DNA from: Euglena gracilis
Lineage: Eukaryota > Euglenida > Euglenophyceae > Euglenales
Reading direction: 5' to 3'
NCBI GenBank assembly: GCA_039621445.1
Contig: CP154956.1
Location: forward strand, 83,448,474 to 83,512,473
DNA: 64,000 bases
This document shows, piece after piece, positions 36,976-51,000 of the stretch (its first letter is position 1; each line of letters starts with the position of its first letter). The notes beneath the pieces were generated by a model. That model did no database searches, was not told the DNA's origin, and saw only the letters and a program-made list of their open reading frames with translations. The position numbers were made by a program, and so were the translations under genes.

Positions 36976-39597
36976 AGGTTTTTGGTAGGGCATTGTTTTA
37001 AATTTGAAATTTCCAAGAAGAATGATTTCGCCCCCGAATGTTCACCGGCGAGCACGAAGTGTCCGTAAAAAGAGCATGGTCTGGAAAGGCTTTTTTTTTA
37101 TCGGCGGAACAACCCGTTCGGCATGGCCTTTTGCACTTCGCAAACGGTGTCCAGAAAAAAGGGGCTCTCGCTTGGCCTTTTTTTTTACAGACGGCAAAGC
37201 ACAGAGGCCATGAGAGCCATGGCCCGTTAAGCGTTAATAGAAACCGGAGGTCTTTTGCGGGCTTTTTTTCGCGCTGTGTGTGTTTTTCCTGCGGCATCGA
37301 GGTGGGTGGGCTTGAGTTGGTCCTCGATATGTGTTGTCCCCGCGATGATTTTTCCAGCCGGAAGGAGTATGTTTTCCCACCGTTTTCGGGGTCGATACCC
37401 CTTCCACTCAGAGCGCGTGGAGTTCGAGTGCTCCCCCCTTTCCAAAACCACGTCGCCTGCCCAAGCCAAACTTTAGGTATGGCACTTGGTTTGCCCCCCC
37501 CCCCGCGTGCTCAACCCAGCCAGGGATTTCACAAAAAGAATGGAGAGTTGTCCGTTTTTGGCCGTCCTCCGGAGGACGTGGAATTTGGATGGGAAATATT
37601 CTTCAAAAAGACCTGGAAGTTTCAAATTTGGAAAAATACAAAATAAATGGTTTCCAACCGCTTTTGACAGGGCTTATGGGCAAATCAGCGTGTCACGTGG
37701 ATCTTTTTAATGACATGTCATTGTGTGAAAACCTTGGGATGTGGCCTCGGTTGATGAACCAGGCTGGGGCTTGTCAACCCTGATGCATGAAGGGTGTTCT
37801 GCGTTTTAAATGGGTTTATGGTGAATAAAAAAGGTTGCGGATTTGTACACCCCAACTTGAAATTGAAATAAATCCCTCCCACATTTAACAATATCCATTC
37901 CTCATGACAGAGACAGAGAAAGGATGCGCGAAGAAAAATGCGGCGGTTCAGTGGTATGCACAACCTTGGACCAAAGGTAAAACGTAGGCAAAAAAAGCGT
38001 AGGGACAGATCTGATGGCACACCGGCCCATCTCCAAAAGCTGCACGGCTGGAGACTGGGAAATGGCTCATGCACAATTTGGAAAACACCTTTTCCGGTTT
38101 ATGCAAGTGCACAGTCAAATCCCCACGGTGCCCCCAGGGTGCTGGGTGCCCGCAGGTGCCCCATCTTCTCTTCCACTGTTCCAATGTTTGGGGGGCATTG
38201 TGCGAATACATGGCCCAATTCATTTGGAAGATGAAAACCGATGCTCCCCAAATCCCCCCCAAATGGTGCCGGAGGAGGAAGTGGAGGCAGCCCGAGGGAA
38301 AGGCGGCGTGGGAGAGACCACAGCACAGGGCAGAACGGGAAAGCCTGGTGGGGGGGGTGGGGTTGACCCCCCACCGGGAGGTGGGGGGGTGGGGTCATTT
38401 TCACCGATCTCGGGAAAACGGGGATATTGGCCGCCCCCCCCCCCTCACCACCCACGCTGGCTGTTCGGCCGATTCCCGTTCTGCCCTGCCACAGCAGTGC
38501 AACAAATAGCAGGCAAATAGCAGGCGAAAGCAGCCCGCCCCCGCGGTCGGCGGGGGAAAATTTAGGGAGGGCAGGTTGGCGGATGGCTGAGGTCGCGGGC
38601 CTTGGGCAAGGCTGCACGGGACTGCCAACCACATTTTGCACAGTTGTGGCAATACTTATTATGATTAATTATTGATAATAATTAATTATTGTATTGCATT
38701 ATACTAATATATTGCATATTGCATTGCTGAAAATTGATGTGCAAAACAACTGCAAAAAAATGAATTGGTCAGGGGTTTGATCCCTCCCAAACATGAGATC
38801 CCTGTTATCAAACCCCCTGTGGTCTTGAAATCCCACCCAATACAGTCCAACCCCCTTGTGGGGGTGCTGGGAACCCAAGATGCTATGAATGGGAAAGCTC
38901 CAAGAGCTCCTCCGAAAAGGTGATCTTCTCCTTGGCCACAGTGTACAACCCAAGGCCACCATATTTGGTTGTCTGGCTATTCCATCTACCTTGCCGGTCA
39001 AAAGATCACGATGTCCATATTTATCTCACCATACTTTGTGAAACATCGTTCATTTATGGTGTTACAACAGCATGCAGTCCAAAGTTGCATTTAGATGCAG
39101 GATTGGCAAAAGACCTATGCATACATGTCATACATGTCACATACATGTCAACCAACTATGCCTATTCCTGTATGTCACCTATATGTTCTCCAAAATTGGC
39201 TTGTGGTGCACCAAAAGGCTGAAAATTGGCCAGAAATGGAGAACCCCTGTATTTTGCCCAAATATGGCCCAAAACGGTCAAAAATGGCTAGGCACAAAAT
39301 GGCCAAAAGTGCTGGATGAATCTCAACTGTTTCCCCGCAAATCAAATATTGTCACAAAAATTGTGTCAATTTTTTTTGTTATTAAGGACGTTAAGGAAGC
39401 AAGATGGTCAAAAAATATATTCACTACTTGGATAATCCCCCACCCATCTTTAAACCTTAAACCTCAACAAACCGGAACCATCTGTCCTCCGACGGACAGG
39501 TGGTTGTTGGGCATAGGGTTGCAACCAAAAAGGTGTCCTCCAACCGGCGGGCGGTCGTTAGACAATGGGTCCAAAAGAGTTGGAGGGTGACGGGAGG

Positions 39598-39765
39598 TCA
39601 AACTTATCGTTCTGGGGCTTTGCGCCGAAAATTCTTTGGGCGAACTTAACGCATTTTTGCCCAAAAAGTGCCAAAAATGGCGTTTTGGGCATTTTGAGGC
39701 CAAATTTGGGGTCAAAAAATTTCGGCCTGGCGCTCTCCTTGTGAGCCAAAAACCTGGCCAGACCT
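39598..39765 (+). repeat. dispersed repeat family H, copy 1
   Basis: GGGCTTTGCGCCGAAAA, TTTTTGCCCAAAAAGTGCC and TTTCGGCCTGGCG. The same order of blocks occurs at 45795-45930; a weaker match lies at 56790-56885. Confidence 0.5.
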
Positions 39766-41539
39766 CCGAAAAGGTGTCCTCCGGTCGGGTTATTGAACAC
39801 AGCGATAGGGGACCCCCCGGGGGGGTCCAGTTCAGAGGCTGAACGCTTTGGGCTGGCTGGAAGAAGGCTGCTGGCTGACCGCCCTCTCCCCTCCCATGAG
39901 GGTCCCGGCTGGAACTGGGCCCGAGTGAGGGTTGAATCGGATGCCAGAAATCGAAGCTCCAAAAATGCTCAAAAATTGCAATTATGCAAAAAAAAAAATC
40001 GATTTTTTGACCGCAAATTTGCCCTGGCCAGCCACCTGACCTGGCTTGGTTAGGTTTGGGCGAAATCAGACCAAATTTGATTGCCAAATCAAATTTTTTT
40101 CCATTTGCGGCCATTTTAGCACCGCCGAAAGCCAAAAAATCCGTTACCGCCCAAACGGCAGCTGGAAAATTAATAAATCTCATCCATGGGGGGAGGGTTT
40201 TGGGGTTTGAAAAAGGCTGGCTGCACCCCCCGGGGTTCACTATGACGTAAGCGACACCCTGGTCGCCGTCCCACAAAAAAAAATGCTGGGTCCCCCAAAG
40301 GGAGTCGCACTAAAGATGCCCACCCAGCCCTGGGAAACAGCCCTCAAGCTGACTGGGGATTGGACAAACGGTTCAACCCCAGAACGAGACGGGTGCTCAC
40401 TACTTCACCACCTCACCCTGAGTGTTTCTCAGGGATCCGCTGCCCCAAATTACAAGATAAAGATGTGCCACCCCGCAAAAAAAATTGGGGGATTGCGACA
40501 CAACTTTGGGATTTTTGGGTTGGCGAGCCACCCATAGTTGGGAAATCCGTGCAGCCCTGGTCGCAGGGAAGACGACTCCAAGGCGGGCGGGCGGGCGACG
40601 GTAGATGACTAAAGGGCGGATGGTGTACACGCGCGCAGCCGGTGGGTGGAAACCTGTGCTGCACAGCCACAATGCTAGGCCGTGGCAGCCCGGGGCTGGG
40701 GGGATGGGGAGGGCAGACTGATGGCTTGTGGGTAACCCATCACCCGCAGGCCTTCGGCCATTCATTAAATACAAAATGCCTTGGAACCGAAATTCTTCTG
40801 TTCAAACTGTTCTGAGAATACAAGTGAACACAAACCGGCGAAAAAAAAATAAATTCAATTGAAGATTTAAAAAATCTTTTCGGGTGAATAGGGGTGGGTG
40901 AACACATTTTTCCCTGGAAAACAAATGAATGTAAAAAGTGGTGACTTCCCCTGGTGTGTCTTGGATAAGGAGAGGGGGTAGGTAAAAAGGGGACATTGGT
41001 GAACATTGCAAAACTAACAGAAACAGCCAGAAATCCATTGTGTTAACGTGTAGGCATCGCTCCAAAGGCATCCCTCCTTAACTTTTGCATCATTGACTTC
41101 TGATGGTTTGGGGCCAGTTGTACAACACAATTCTTCAAAACAATTATCACCAGAGCCACCGTGGCCATTGGTTTTGCTGTTTCAATATTTCTGAAAAATT
41201 TGGTGTTATTTTTTTGGAATACCGAGCCTCATGTGGGCAAGTTGTTCATTCTTCTACCCGCAATTATGTTCTTAAGGCAGAAAAAACTTGCAACTGGGTC
41301 AATGCTGCAAGGTGGGAAAATTCAGAATTGTAATCCATCACTTAGTGTCGAACTCCCACGAAATGCATGTGTTTGTGCGTTCCTTCCAACGCCCCTGGCA
41401 GCCATATTCACGCATCAAACCGGAGGGGCCACCTTCCCCGCACCACGTGGGCGGCCACGCCAGGCGGGCGGGTCACATCCTGATGCAGGGGTCGCTGGGG
41501 GCAAGCACCTATGGTCATCCAGGGTTTGGTGTCAGTCCC

Positions 41540-41610
41540 AGTCACAGACCCAGTCACGCCCAGTCACGCCCAGTCACATGCCCAGTCACACTCAGTCACG
41601 CCCATCTCAC
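41540..41610. repeat. short tandem CAGTCACGCC-type repeat
   Basis: Six to seven imperfect copies of a CCCAGTCAC(G/A)C unit. Confidence 0.8.
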
Positions 41611-42449
41611 AGGTGCTTGGCTGGGAGGACAGCCCGGGCCAACGGGTCGCCGAAGTGGGCCGTGGAAAAGTAATGCGCAGCGGCAGCAGGGGGTGCAGGG
41701 CTGTACGGGAAGGCCTGGTTGGGGGGGTCCACCCCCCACCCACCACAGCACGTGGCAAGGGTGCCGAGGGAAAACTTTTGACCCCTTTTTTGGCCAAAAA
41801 AAAAACGGTCAAAAAGATTTTGACCTACGCCCCCCCCCCCGGGAACACAGAAAGGCTTGGTGGGGGTGGGGGTTGAACCCTCCCCCTCACCACCACCCAC
41901 AGGTTGCAGGGATTCCCGTACCGCCCTGGGAGGGTGGGGTACAAGATGTGGTGCGGCCCCTCAGGGCCGCATACTGGCCGCCAGCACTGACCCCAGGCGG
42001 ACCCTCCATCCGGGGGCCCCCGGGGCCGATAAGTGTCCGTCGAGAGTGGGCGATTGAAATGCGGCGATTGAAAAGAGTTGGGGAGTTGACGGATGGGGTG
42101 AACTTTGTCTGAACGTTTAGGATGGCCTCGCGTTCGGTGCAGTTCACATTTTGAAATGCACGACCAAAGAATTAGTCTGTTGAGAGGTTTGAGGACTGAC
42201 GAACTGACCGCCACCCAACATGTCTGCCAGAGCGCAGACCAGGCTTTTGCTTAAGGGCCCCGGCCACGAGAAAAAGGCCGGTAGCCAGACCCCAGGTCCA
42301 CTGGGATTTCCACTGGCCCAATGAGGACTAGCTGCAGCCAAGCCTCCCTCCCCCCACAAAGGGCAGCTCCCCCCCCTTGCTGGGCAGCCCCAACAAGTGC
42401 TCGAGTCTGGTGCTTATTTTGGGCCAGGATTTCATTCCGGGCGACTTTT

Positions 42450-42757
42450 CTACAATGGTAAAGATCCCAAAGCAAAATATGTGCCATACCCAAACCTTGC
42501 GGGTAGGTTCCTGTGCGTGTTATTTTGTGTGACGTGGACGTCGCGCCTGCATGAGCGCGTGCACCTTGTGTGTCCACGTGCTTGTGACGCCCCCCCCCCA
42601 CCGATTATCAACCCCTGCGCTCTGGATGAAACGATGGCGATGGCAGTGGCCCCAAGATGGCGACAGAGAGCTGTGAGGGCCAGCCTGCACTGCTCATACA
42701 GCAGACATGAAACAGCGGTGAGGGGGCCGCGGGACACCAGCCGAGGAGCGAGCCCCC
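42450..42757 (-). CDS. carrier exon 9: last helix and C-terminus
   Basis: Encodes GLAPRLVSRGPLTAVSCLL then YEQCRLALTALCRH, the last carrier helix. The frame stays open to a stop at 42450-42452. Residues after about 42640 have low similarity to any carrier, so the true stop or a further intron may lie earlier. Confidence 0.75.
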
Positions 42758-44793
42758 GGGCCCAGCGCCCCGCTGGGCGGAGGCCGGTGGGCCGCGGAGT
42801 TCGGACACCGAGCAAACTTCTGTTGGTCGATCCTGCCAACCTTTTCTTTAGGTATTTGAAATGATTTGTCTCCGCAGTAGTGTTCCATCATGGCGGCAAG
42901 TCGGGATCAAGGATCAAGATGGAGGGGTCGCTGAGCTCTTATCTCTTTAGAGTAAGAGCGAAGCTTACCACCCCGGCCAGGGCAGAACGGGAAGGCCTGG
43001 TGGGGGGGTCGACCCCCCCACCCGGGAGGTGGGGGGGTCGACCCCCCCCACCCACCACAGCATTTTCACCAATTTCGGCCAACAGGTTAAAAATTGGTAG
43101 TTTTTAGGTGGGGGTAAAAAAAAAAGAAGTTCAAAAAAAATCGACAAAATTTTGGCACAATCCAATTTTACTGAGATTTTTTATCTTGGATTTTTTTTTT
43201 GATTTTCAATGGCTTTTTTGCATCAAAACCCGCTCAAAATCAAAATTTCAAGAAAATGTTGATATTTTGGAAGGTGTGAAAAAAATGGAGTTTGGGGGGG
43301 TTTTGGGGGGACCTCGTGTATGGGTCCCAAAATGGGTCAAAAAACACCGGGGTCCAAAAATTGGTGCCACCAGAACAACGGGAAGAGGTGGGGGTAGACC
43401 CCCCCACCCACCACCCTGGCCGTGAGGCCATTTCCCGTTCTGCCCTGACCCCGGGCGGAGGGGGGGGGTCCGACCCCAGTGAATGGCCTATAGGCCAGGA
43501 GACGATCCCTAGTTTCTAACGAGCCCCCATAATAGCCCCAACTCCATGACAGTCCGGAGATATGGCCCGAGCAAAAAAATTGTCTACCGTTTTTTTCCGG
43601 GAAAATTTCAGGGTCATTTTGGGGTCAAAAAAACCGAAAAAATTCGAAATATGTCGAAAACGTTGCGGGAAAGTAAAGAGGACCTCATTCCACAACTTTG
43701 GGACGCGCTATCGATTGGTATGTGCGGTTTGGGCCAACTCCTCGCCGGGCCCAAGATACAGTCGTTTTGTGGCTTTGGGCCAGTTTTGCCAGTTCTGCCC
43801 ATTTGGGCCTGTTCGGGGCCCGAAACCGTAAATTGGCCATATCTCGGGCTAGATGAGGAGTTGGGATCCAAACCAGGGGGTCATTTTGAGGTTTAGGGGG
43901 GGGGGTTGATCGATTTATGGGTTTATTCTTCCTTCCTGAATGGCACTATCGTCTGGCTCCACATCGAGGAGGGGGGAGCAAATTTTTTCCAAAATTTTGG
44001 GTCCCGACCTGCCTCCCGACCCCCCCCCCCCTCGCCCAACCACCCTCAGACCAATGCAGGGGTCCCCGGATACCCAAAACATGCCCAAAATCGCACAACC
44101 AGGCCTCAGGACCATCCCCTCCCAAATAAAAAACCCCCAAATAACACCCCCCCTCAGGGGCCGATTTCGAGCACCAAAATAACACCCCCCCTGTTTTCCT
44201 TTTGGTTTTCCATGTAAAAATAACACCCCCCCAAAATAACACCCCCCCCCCGGGGCCCCAGCTCGGGTGCCCAAATAACACACCAGGGGGTGTGTTATTT
44301 GGGGGGGGGGGGTTAATTTTGGGTGGCTACAACATTTTTTTTCTAGAAATGCTCCAATTTGGATATTTTGGGGGGGAGATACACAACAGAAACTTCGTAT
44401 AAAATGTAGTATTTGGCCACACCTGAAGGCCGCCACAAAAAGTTTGACTTTCCCCCCAAACATGAACCCCCCCCCAAATATAAAGCCCCCCCCCCTGAGG
44501 GTCTTGAAATCACATCCAAATATAAAAGCCGGGGGGCTTTACATTTAGGGGGGGTTTACAGGGGGGGAAGCAGTAAAGAACATGGTATGAGAGGGAAAGA
44601 AAAAGCCTTGGTTCAATGCCATCGACCAGCTGGTAAACTCAAAAATGACTGGAGTCCAAACTCAAAACGAACCTTTCCTCCCTTCCGGCGTTCCAGGTGC
44701 AGCGCAGGCCGCTGCTTGGCGGAGCAGCCACATCTCCCATTCACTTCCTTTTTTTAGTGTTTGTGTGTGTGTGTGTATGTGTGTGTGGGTGGG

Positions 44794-44856
<63 letters not shown>

Positions 44857-44895
44857 CTGTGTGTGTGTGTGTGTGTGTTTGTGTGTGTGTATGTG

Positions 44896-44951
<56 letters not shown>

Positions 44952-44972
44952 TGTGTGTGTGTGTTTGTGTGT

Positions 44973-45043
<71 letters not shown>

Positions 45044-48000
45044 GCCAAGTTTTTGTTTTTTATTGCCTTCTCGAGGGGTGGGGTAGCCTGAAACACAAAT
45101 GCCTTAAACACATCCTCGGAAAAGTTCTCCCATGTCCTCCTCAACTTCCAAATTTCTTTTTGACTGTCAAAACTATGAATTTTTTTATAGTCTCCCGCAT
45201 GGTTTAGCAGGCTGCTCCCTTCTGTTCGCAAATTCTACCGGTTGGCAAAGTTAGTGCGAGGACTCCGGGTGCCCCTGCCCAGGATAAAACATTTAATTTG
45301 GTGTTTATTTTGATGCCACAGGGGTTTAAAAAAAAATGGTTATCACAATTCCAGAAGCAGCGGCCGGTGACCGACAGTGGTCTTGTACTTTATCGCAATG
45401 GTTCACAAGATGAATTCTGGCTGGTTCGATCCGGAAGTCTCTTGTGCTTCTCAAGTATGATCCCCATCAAAATGATGTTGATCTGCCGTGAGGTCTTGAT
45501 ATTAATTTTTCTGAGAGAGTGTCTAGCACATTTCAAAAATTATGAACGGCAACGGTTTACAACACTGAGTCTTCTGAATTATGAACACAAGAACGTCCGT
45601 TAGGCAGCGGTCATTTAAACGTTGAGACACAATCTGTGCGATACATCATCCAAAGCACTCCAAAGGCGGGACTTTGGCCTGGGAGTCAGCGCGAATGGGT
45701 TGAATGGTTTTCAAAAAAAAAAGAGTCGGGGTCCCCCCTCTTGGACCGGAGGGGGGGGTCGGACCGATCCTGGGGGGACCCACAACCCCCTCCAAAAGGT
45801 TACCTTCTGGCGCTTTGTGCCGAAAAAAAATATTTTTTTACATTTTTGACAATTTTTTGCCCAAACCGTGCCCAAAATGGTACTATTGGCCGTTTTGGGG
45901 GGTCAAAATTTTTCGGCCTGGCGTTTCGTGCTGGGCTGAAAATCGATCACCTGGACGGTGCCACTGGACTGGAGGGGGGGGGTCCGACGCAACCCCCACC
46001 TGCCTTTTTGTCAACCCCTGGCCTGACCCCCCCTGAGGCAACCTTGGGATATATTGTCCCCCACTGACAATGTCGTTACACAGGTGATGGGCATGGTGAT
46101 GTAGCAGCTCTTCCCTCCCTGGGGACGATTGCGAGCGGCTTTGATGTTTGCCTTGTTTTTCCTGTGCGCTGTGAGACACGCCAATGAGTATTATTGCTTT
46201 CCCAGAAGCCAATCATCTTTGGCGAAATAAGAACATCTTTTCTGATCAAAAAAGGTGGTTTTGCGTGCAAAAAATATTCCGACCTGGACCCCCCATGCTT
46301 CCATGCCCCCTGTTTTGGGTCGTTTTGGCCCATTTGGGTCAGTTCTGGGGGAAAAAAAGTCGAAAAAATCGAGAGAAAAAAATACCCAAAACCATGTTTT
46401 TTGACCTCCCAGACCCGGAAATCCTGTTTTTGAGCCAAAAATGTGCGTTTTTCGAAAAGCCAGCGCCGTTTTGGGCCCGAAACTCATTAACTTTAGTTCA
46501 AAAACGGGTTAAAAAAGTCGAAAAAAAATCGAAAAAAAAATTGCCCAAAACGATTTTTTTTTGCCTCCCTGTTTTTGGTATGCGTGGTTTGGGCCAACTC
46601 CTCGCCGGGCCCGAGATACGGCCCTTTTGGGGCTTTGGGCCAGTTTTGCCAGTTTTGCCCATTTCGGGCCTGTTCGGGCCTGTTCCCCAAAACCATGTTC
46701 TGTGGCCTCCCGGACCCGGAAAAAACGTTTTAGAGCCGAAAATGAGCGTTTTTCAACCCCCCGGCCCCGGCCCGGGCTGGGCAGCCGGCTGAGCCGCCGG
46801 CCGGACCGGGCTGAGCCGCCGGCCGGGCCGGGCCGGGATGGTCTCCCAATGAGCTCAGCTCTACGTCACACCCTGGTTATCACGATCAATCCACCGCATG
46901 CATGCCAGGGGAGAAAACTTTCAGGGAAGACATCCCTAAAGGTGCAGGTCCCGCCCGCCCTCTCCGACCGCAGGCAGAGGGGCTCTGCGTGGAGGAAGCC
47001 CCGGCAGCCCTCGGTGGCATACAGGTGGCGGCAGCTGTCCCGGAAGGTGTGGTAATGCGTGAGGGCGGCCGGCGTCGCCCCACGGCCCCGCGTGGCCTCG
47101 CCCGCAGCGCCGGGTCGGGAGTGGGGGCCTCCCACCCTGCAGAGCTGGATATGAGTGCGTTATTTGTTTGTTTGCTTGTTTGTTTGTTTGTTGTGTTCGA
47201 TGCTTGTTTGGGTGTGGTGGTATTTTTTTGTGTCGTTTGAGTCGTGTGTTGTTTTGTTACCAATTGTATAAAAAAAACAACGGCTGCACAGTCGACAAGA
47301 ACATGCCCAGGAACTGACGTGGGTCAACGCACGCCCATCAACCACCACCTCGCACACGCACAAGAAATTCATTGCATGCGTGTCAAGTCCGTAATGACTA
47401 ACTGGGTGTACCTTCTAGGGGATCAGTTAGGATTGTATGTTGCAGTGGAGAGAACCACGGTTGTATGGGAAAGCATGGGGGGGGGGGGGCAATCCCACCC
47501 AAAAAAATTATTTGGCTGGCAAAATAAATTGACCCTAAAATCGGAACCTCCAGCACGATTGACTTAGCTGAACAAGATTGGGGAGGGTTGGCCACACTGG
47601 ATGTCTGTGATGAATTCTGTCCTGAGGGGAGGGAAAGAAAAATTAAAATGCAAGAACCAAGACCCTTGTAAAGATTTCTGCCACAAATTTTAGCGGATTC
47701 CCTCAAAACAGCCCCAGCTTATAGAACCTTGATAATGCAATCTGTTCCGCTTGGTCATTCGAAGGGAGCTTTAAAAAGTAAGGGGTTTGTGAAAAATGTG
47801 ACGACATCAGACCCCCCCCATAATGACCTAAAACACCCCATATGTGTTACGGCTTCTTCTAAAAATGGCCTTTTTCATGATCAGGACCCTGGGGACCACT
47901 AGCTGGCCATTTTACTACCCACTAGAAAAAAGCCACTCGCTAAGGGGTCTAGGGGGTCCCCCTGACTGGGAAAAAAAATTCCTCCGGCGACGCGCGCCGA

Positions 48001-51000
48001 GGTGGAAATGGCATCGTTAATGTGATTTTTGGATGATGATAATTTTCCAAAAAAAAATCCAAAAAATGCCAATGGGCATTTTTGACAGATTTTGGGGTCT
48101 AAAATTTTTCAGCGCTTCATGCCAGTCAAAGGAGAAATTTTTACACAAGCAAACCCTGCTATGTTGGGTTCGTGCAGCCACCCCACGGCTGGTTCAGCTT
48201 TTCTGTTTTACCGTTTACCAGCTGAATTTTTTTTTACCAGTCGCGGGTTTCGGTTGCTTGGTTAACCTGGGGCGGGGATTTATTTCGAAGAGAAGAACTC
48301 TGAAAGCAGATTCATATCAACTTTTTACAGTGGTGCATGCACCAGAGTTGACTGGCGTTGACTTCTCAATGAATACTTCCGAATAACACCTTCACTCATG
48401 TTGGTCAGGCAGGAGTGGTGGCAGGCGCATCTGGATTGAACACTCACAGCACAAGTCATCGGCGGGCCCGGGCCAGGGCCCGGGGCCCGGCCCGGCGCTG
48501 GCTGCACTGCATCCGGGTCTTCACCACGTCGATGGGTAAGGTGGTCAGGGAGGAGAGGGAGCCGGCCACGACCCCGGAGACGACGGTCCGGGGCGGCGGT
48601 GGGCGACCGGGCCGCTGGGGTGCCCGCCCACCCACCCCAGGACTGCAATGCCACTTGGACGGCCGCCCTACTGCCACTTGGGCCGACTGCGCCGGTGGAA
48701 TCCGGAAGTTGGCGGGGTTTAGACCCAGAAAAACAAAAACGGAGCTGCACGGTCAATGTCCAAGTCATGCCTGCCACCCGAATTGACGCTGTGACTGCCA
48801 TATTCAATGTCCATAACGCCTGCAAAACATACATGCTGGAGAGTTGACGACCCATGGGTGAGGTTGAACTAATCAAAGAATTTCTTAAGACCCCCGGGCT
48901 GGCGGGTTCAGCCGACCAGCGTGGAGGGAGGGGACTGGAATTCGACCCCACAGACAGCAGCACCCAGCTGGGCTGCGGACCCCTGGGTCGAGCGGATGTA
49001 AAGTGTTCGCAACTGCAAGCTTGGCTAGACCGAATTTTTTTTTAACAAGGTGGTCAAAATAGACATTTTTGGGTTCATCTCAAAATTTTGGCCACAAAAA
49101 GACTTAACCCAGCAGGATTTGGGGTTTTTTGTCGGTTTTTGTGTGCCAGCCAGGTCCAGCCCACCAGTGGGACCCCTGGTCCCGCGAGGGGGGAGGTCCA
49201 GTCAGCACCTTTTTCCAGCGTTTTCTTGCATGCAAGCATACATTGTTTGCCGGTCGGGCACCACTTACCAAGCCCCTTCGGATCGGAAAGCGACAGACTT
49301 TAGTACGAAAAAATTGTTGGGGGCCTGTCAACGCCACCTGCCCACGGCCAGTCACCAGCTCCTGGCGGCGCGTCGCTCCCGTAGGCGAAGCGCCGGTAAG
49401 GCGGCTGGTGTGCAGCCAGGGCCCCGCGGGGTCAAAATACCCCCACCCATCAAGTCCCGTTCCCGGGGAGGCCATCACATACCTTGCCCTCCCCCTGAAG
49501 CTGCCACCGAACAAATCAGCGAGCGCAAACCCCTTTTCAGGGAGGTGGACCACAGCTCCGACTTTAGGATGGGATGGGCGTTTCCAAAAGCCCTCTTGAG
49601 GATGTGTTGGCGTGTGGAGAGAAAGACGAAATGTATGCCATCCATGCAGTTCTGGGTGCTTGCTGGGGGACGTTTGCATTTATGGATAACACCGAGGCAT
49701 ATGACGTAGATGAAGAATTTGCCACTGCATACAACTACATACCTCCTGCCTACTCCGGAACTGTCTTCTGATAGGTGAGCCACTGGGCCAGCTCAAGCTG
49801 GGTTTCCTGTGGAAAAGGGGGAGGGGGTCGTCACTTTAATAATTGGTTTTTGCTGACCCCCACCCCATAGCAAAGCATGCCCCCGGCGTTGGTAAAAAGA
49901 AGCCTGTTCTTTTTTACGTAGGATTGTCTGGTGGTATTGTGTAGTTCAAGTTGCATTTATTGTGTCCAGGAGGGTCGCTTAAGCCGGAGAGGACCTCGGC
50001 CAGCCAGCAGCCGTTTCCCCTTGACCCTCCCTGGGAGGGTGGGTGACTGGTTTTTTTTAAGAGAGACTGACTTGTTGGGGGCTAAGCGATTGTAAGGGTC
50101 CAACCTTTTTAAATTTAAAGTTTCAAATTTAACTTTTAAAAAAATGCCTCCTCTGGCATGACAATTTCTCGGGACGGGCGCATTGTCACAGTGGGCCCCT
50201 GACCACGCCTTGGTGTGCTCGTAGGAGCACCAAAAGATGGCAGAGCTGAGGGTAGACTGCCCCGCGGTGACTGCGAAGCCTTTGTACATCCCGTCCCCAG
50301 GGTCTGACGTTGGGCTGCCGGCTTGGGTCAAACGGCCCCACCAGAAAGGAACGGGCAGCCAGTAGCACACAAACATACACATAGGCACAGAGTCTGGCCT
50401 CCACGACACACACGATACAGGTACACATACACATGCGGACACACTTACACAAATACAGACAAATGCATAGATCGACATACATGCGCATGCAGATTACATG
50501 CATACACAACACACACACACACACGCGCGCGCGCGCGTGTGCACACAAACACAAACTCAAACACAGATGCGTGAAGTCACAATGAACAGAGACGCACCCA
50601 TCCACATCATCAACCCCCGCTGCCATACCCGCAAACCGAGTGCTCCCCCGACAGCCAACCCTGGCCGCGCAGGCCCTCTGCAGCGAAGATCTGCTGCGCA
50701 AGCCCCACCGGGGCCCCTCCCGCCCGCCGTTCTGCCGGCGCGCTGCTTGCGATACAGGTGGGGTCGATTTGTCCATGCGGGGTACGACGGTGTCAGGGTC
50801 CAAACACCGGCGTTTTGTGACGGACGATGCCGTGTTCACCGGGCAGCGTTTTTATCGGTTTTTGGTAACTTTGGCCTTTTTTTTTGCTGCTTTTGGGCCA
50901 TCTTTCAGCCGCTTTGAGCCATTGTGGCAATGTTTGTTGGGTTGCCCGTTTTTGGTCGGTTTTCGCATTTTGCAACTTTGTGGGCAATGGAGCCCCGTCA

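Larger units (their letters stand above)
36722..42449. other. intergenic repeat-rich region
   Basis: No confident gene. It contains a family A repeat (36840-36975), T-rich and C/G-run stretches, a family F block (38335-38400), a family H repeat (39598-39765), further A-like sequence (39810-39900) and a (CAGTCACGCC)n short array near 41545-41605. A coding-like stretch at about 41340-41520 (+) contains SRIKPEGPPSPHHVGGHAR, but there is no homology or splice partner. Confidence 0.5.
42758..46990 (-). other. nonconventional intron M8 (4.2 kb)
   Basis: Starts ACGCAGAGCCCC, ends GGGGCGCTGGGCCC. CAG at +4 to +6 pairs with CTG at -8 to -6, then after one mismatch GCCCC pairs with GGGGC. Removal gives RGFL-RGLAPRL in frame. 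It is filled with repeats: families E, B, H and F and a 290-bp GT array. Confidence 0.9.

Noticed and set aside
42380-42505. Plus-strand exon-like stretch (SGAYFGPGFHSGRLFYNGK)
   Set aside because: It overlaps the end of carrier exon 9 in antisense, third positions are not GC-rich, and no partner exon exists. Probably chance.
48456-48497. Frameshift or premature stop in the carrier gene after VKTRMQ
   Set aside because: The sequence from 48497 down belongs to a nonconventional intron; joining 48498 to 47060 keeps the frame.
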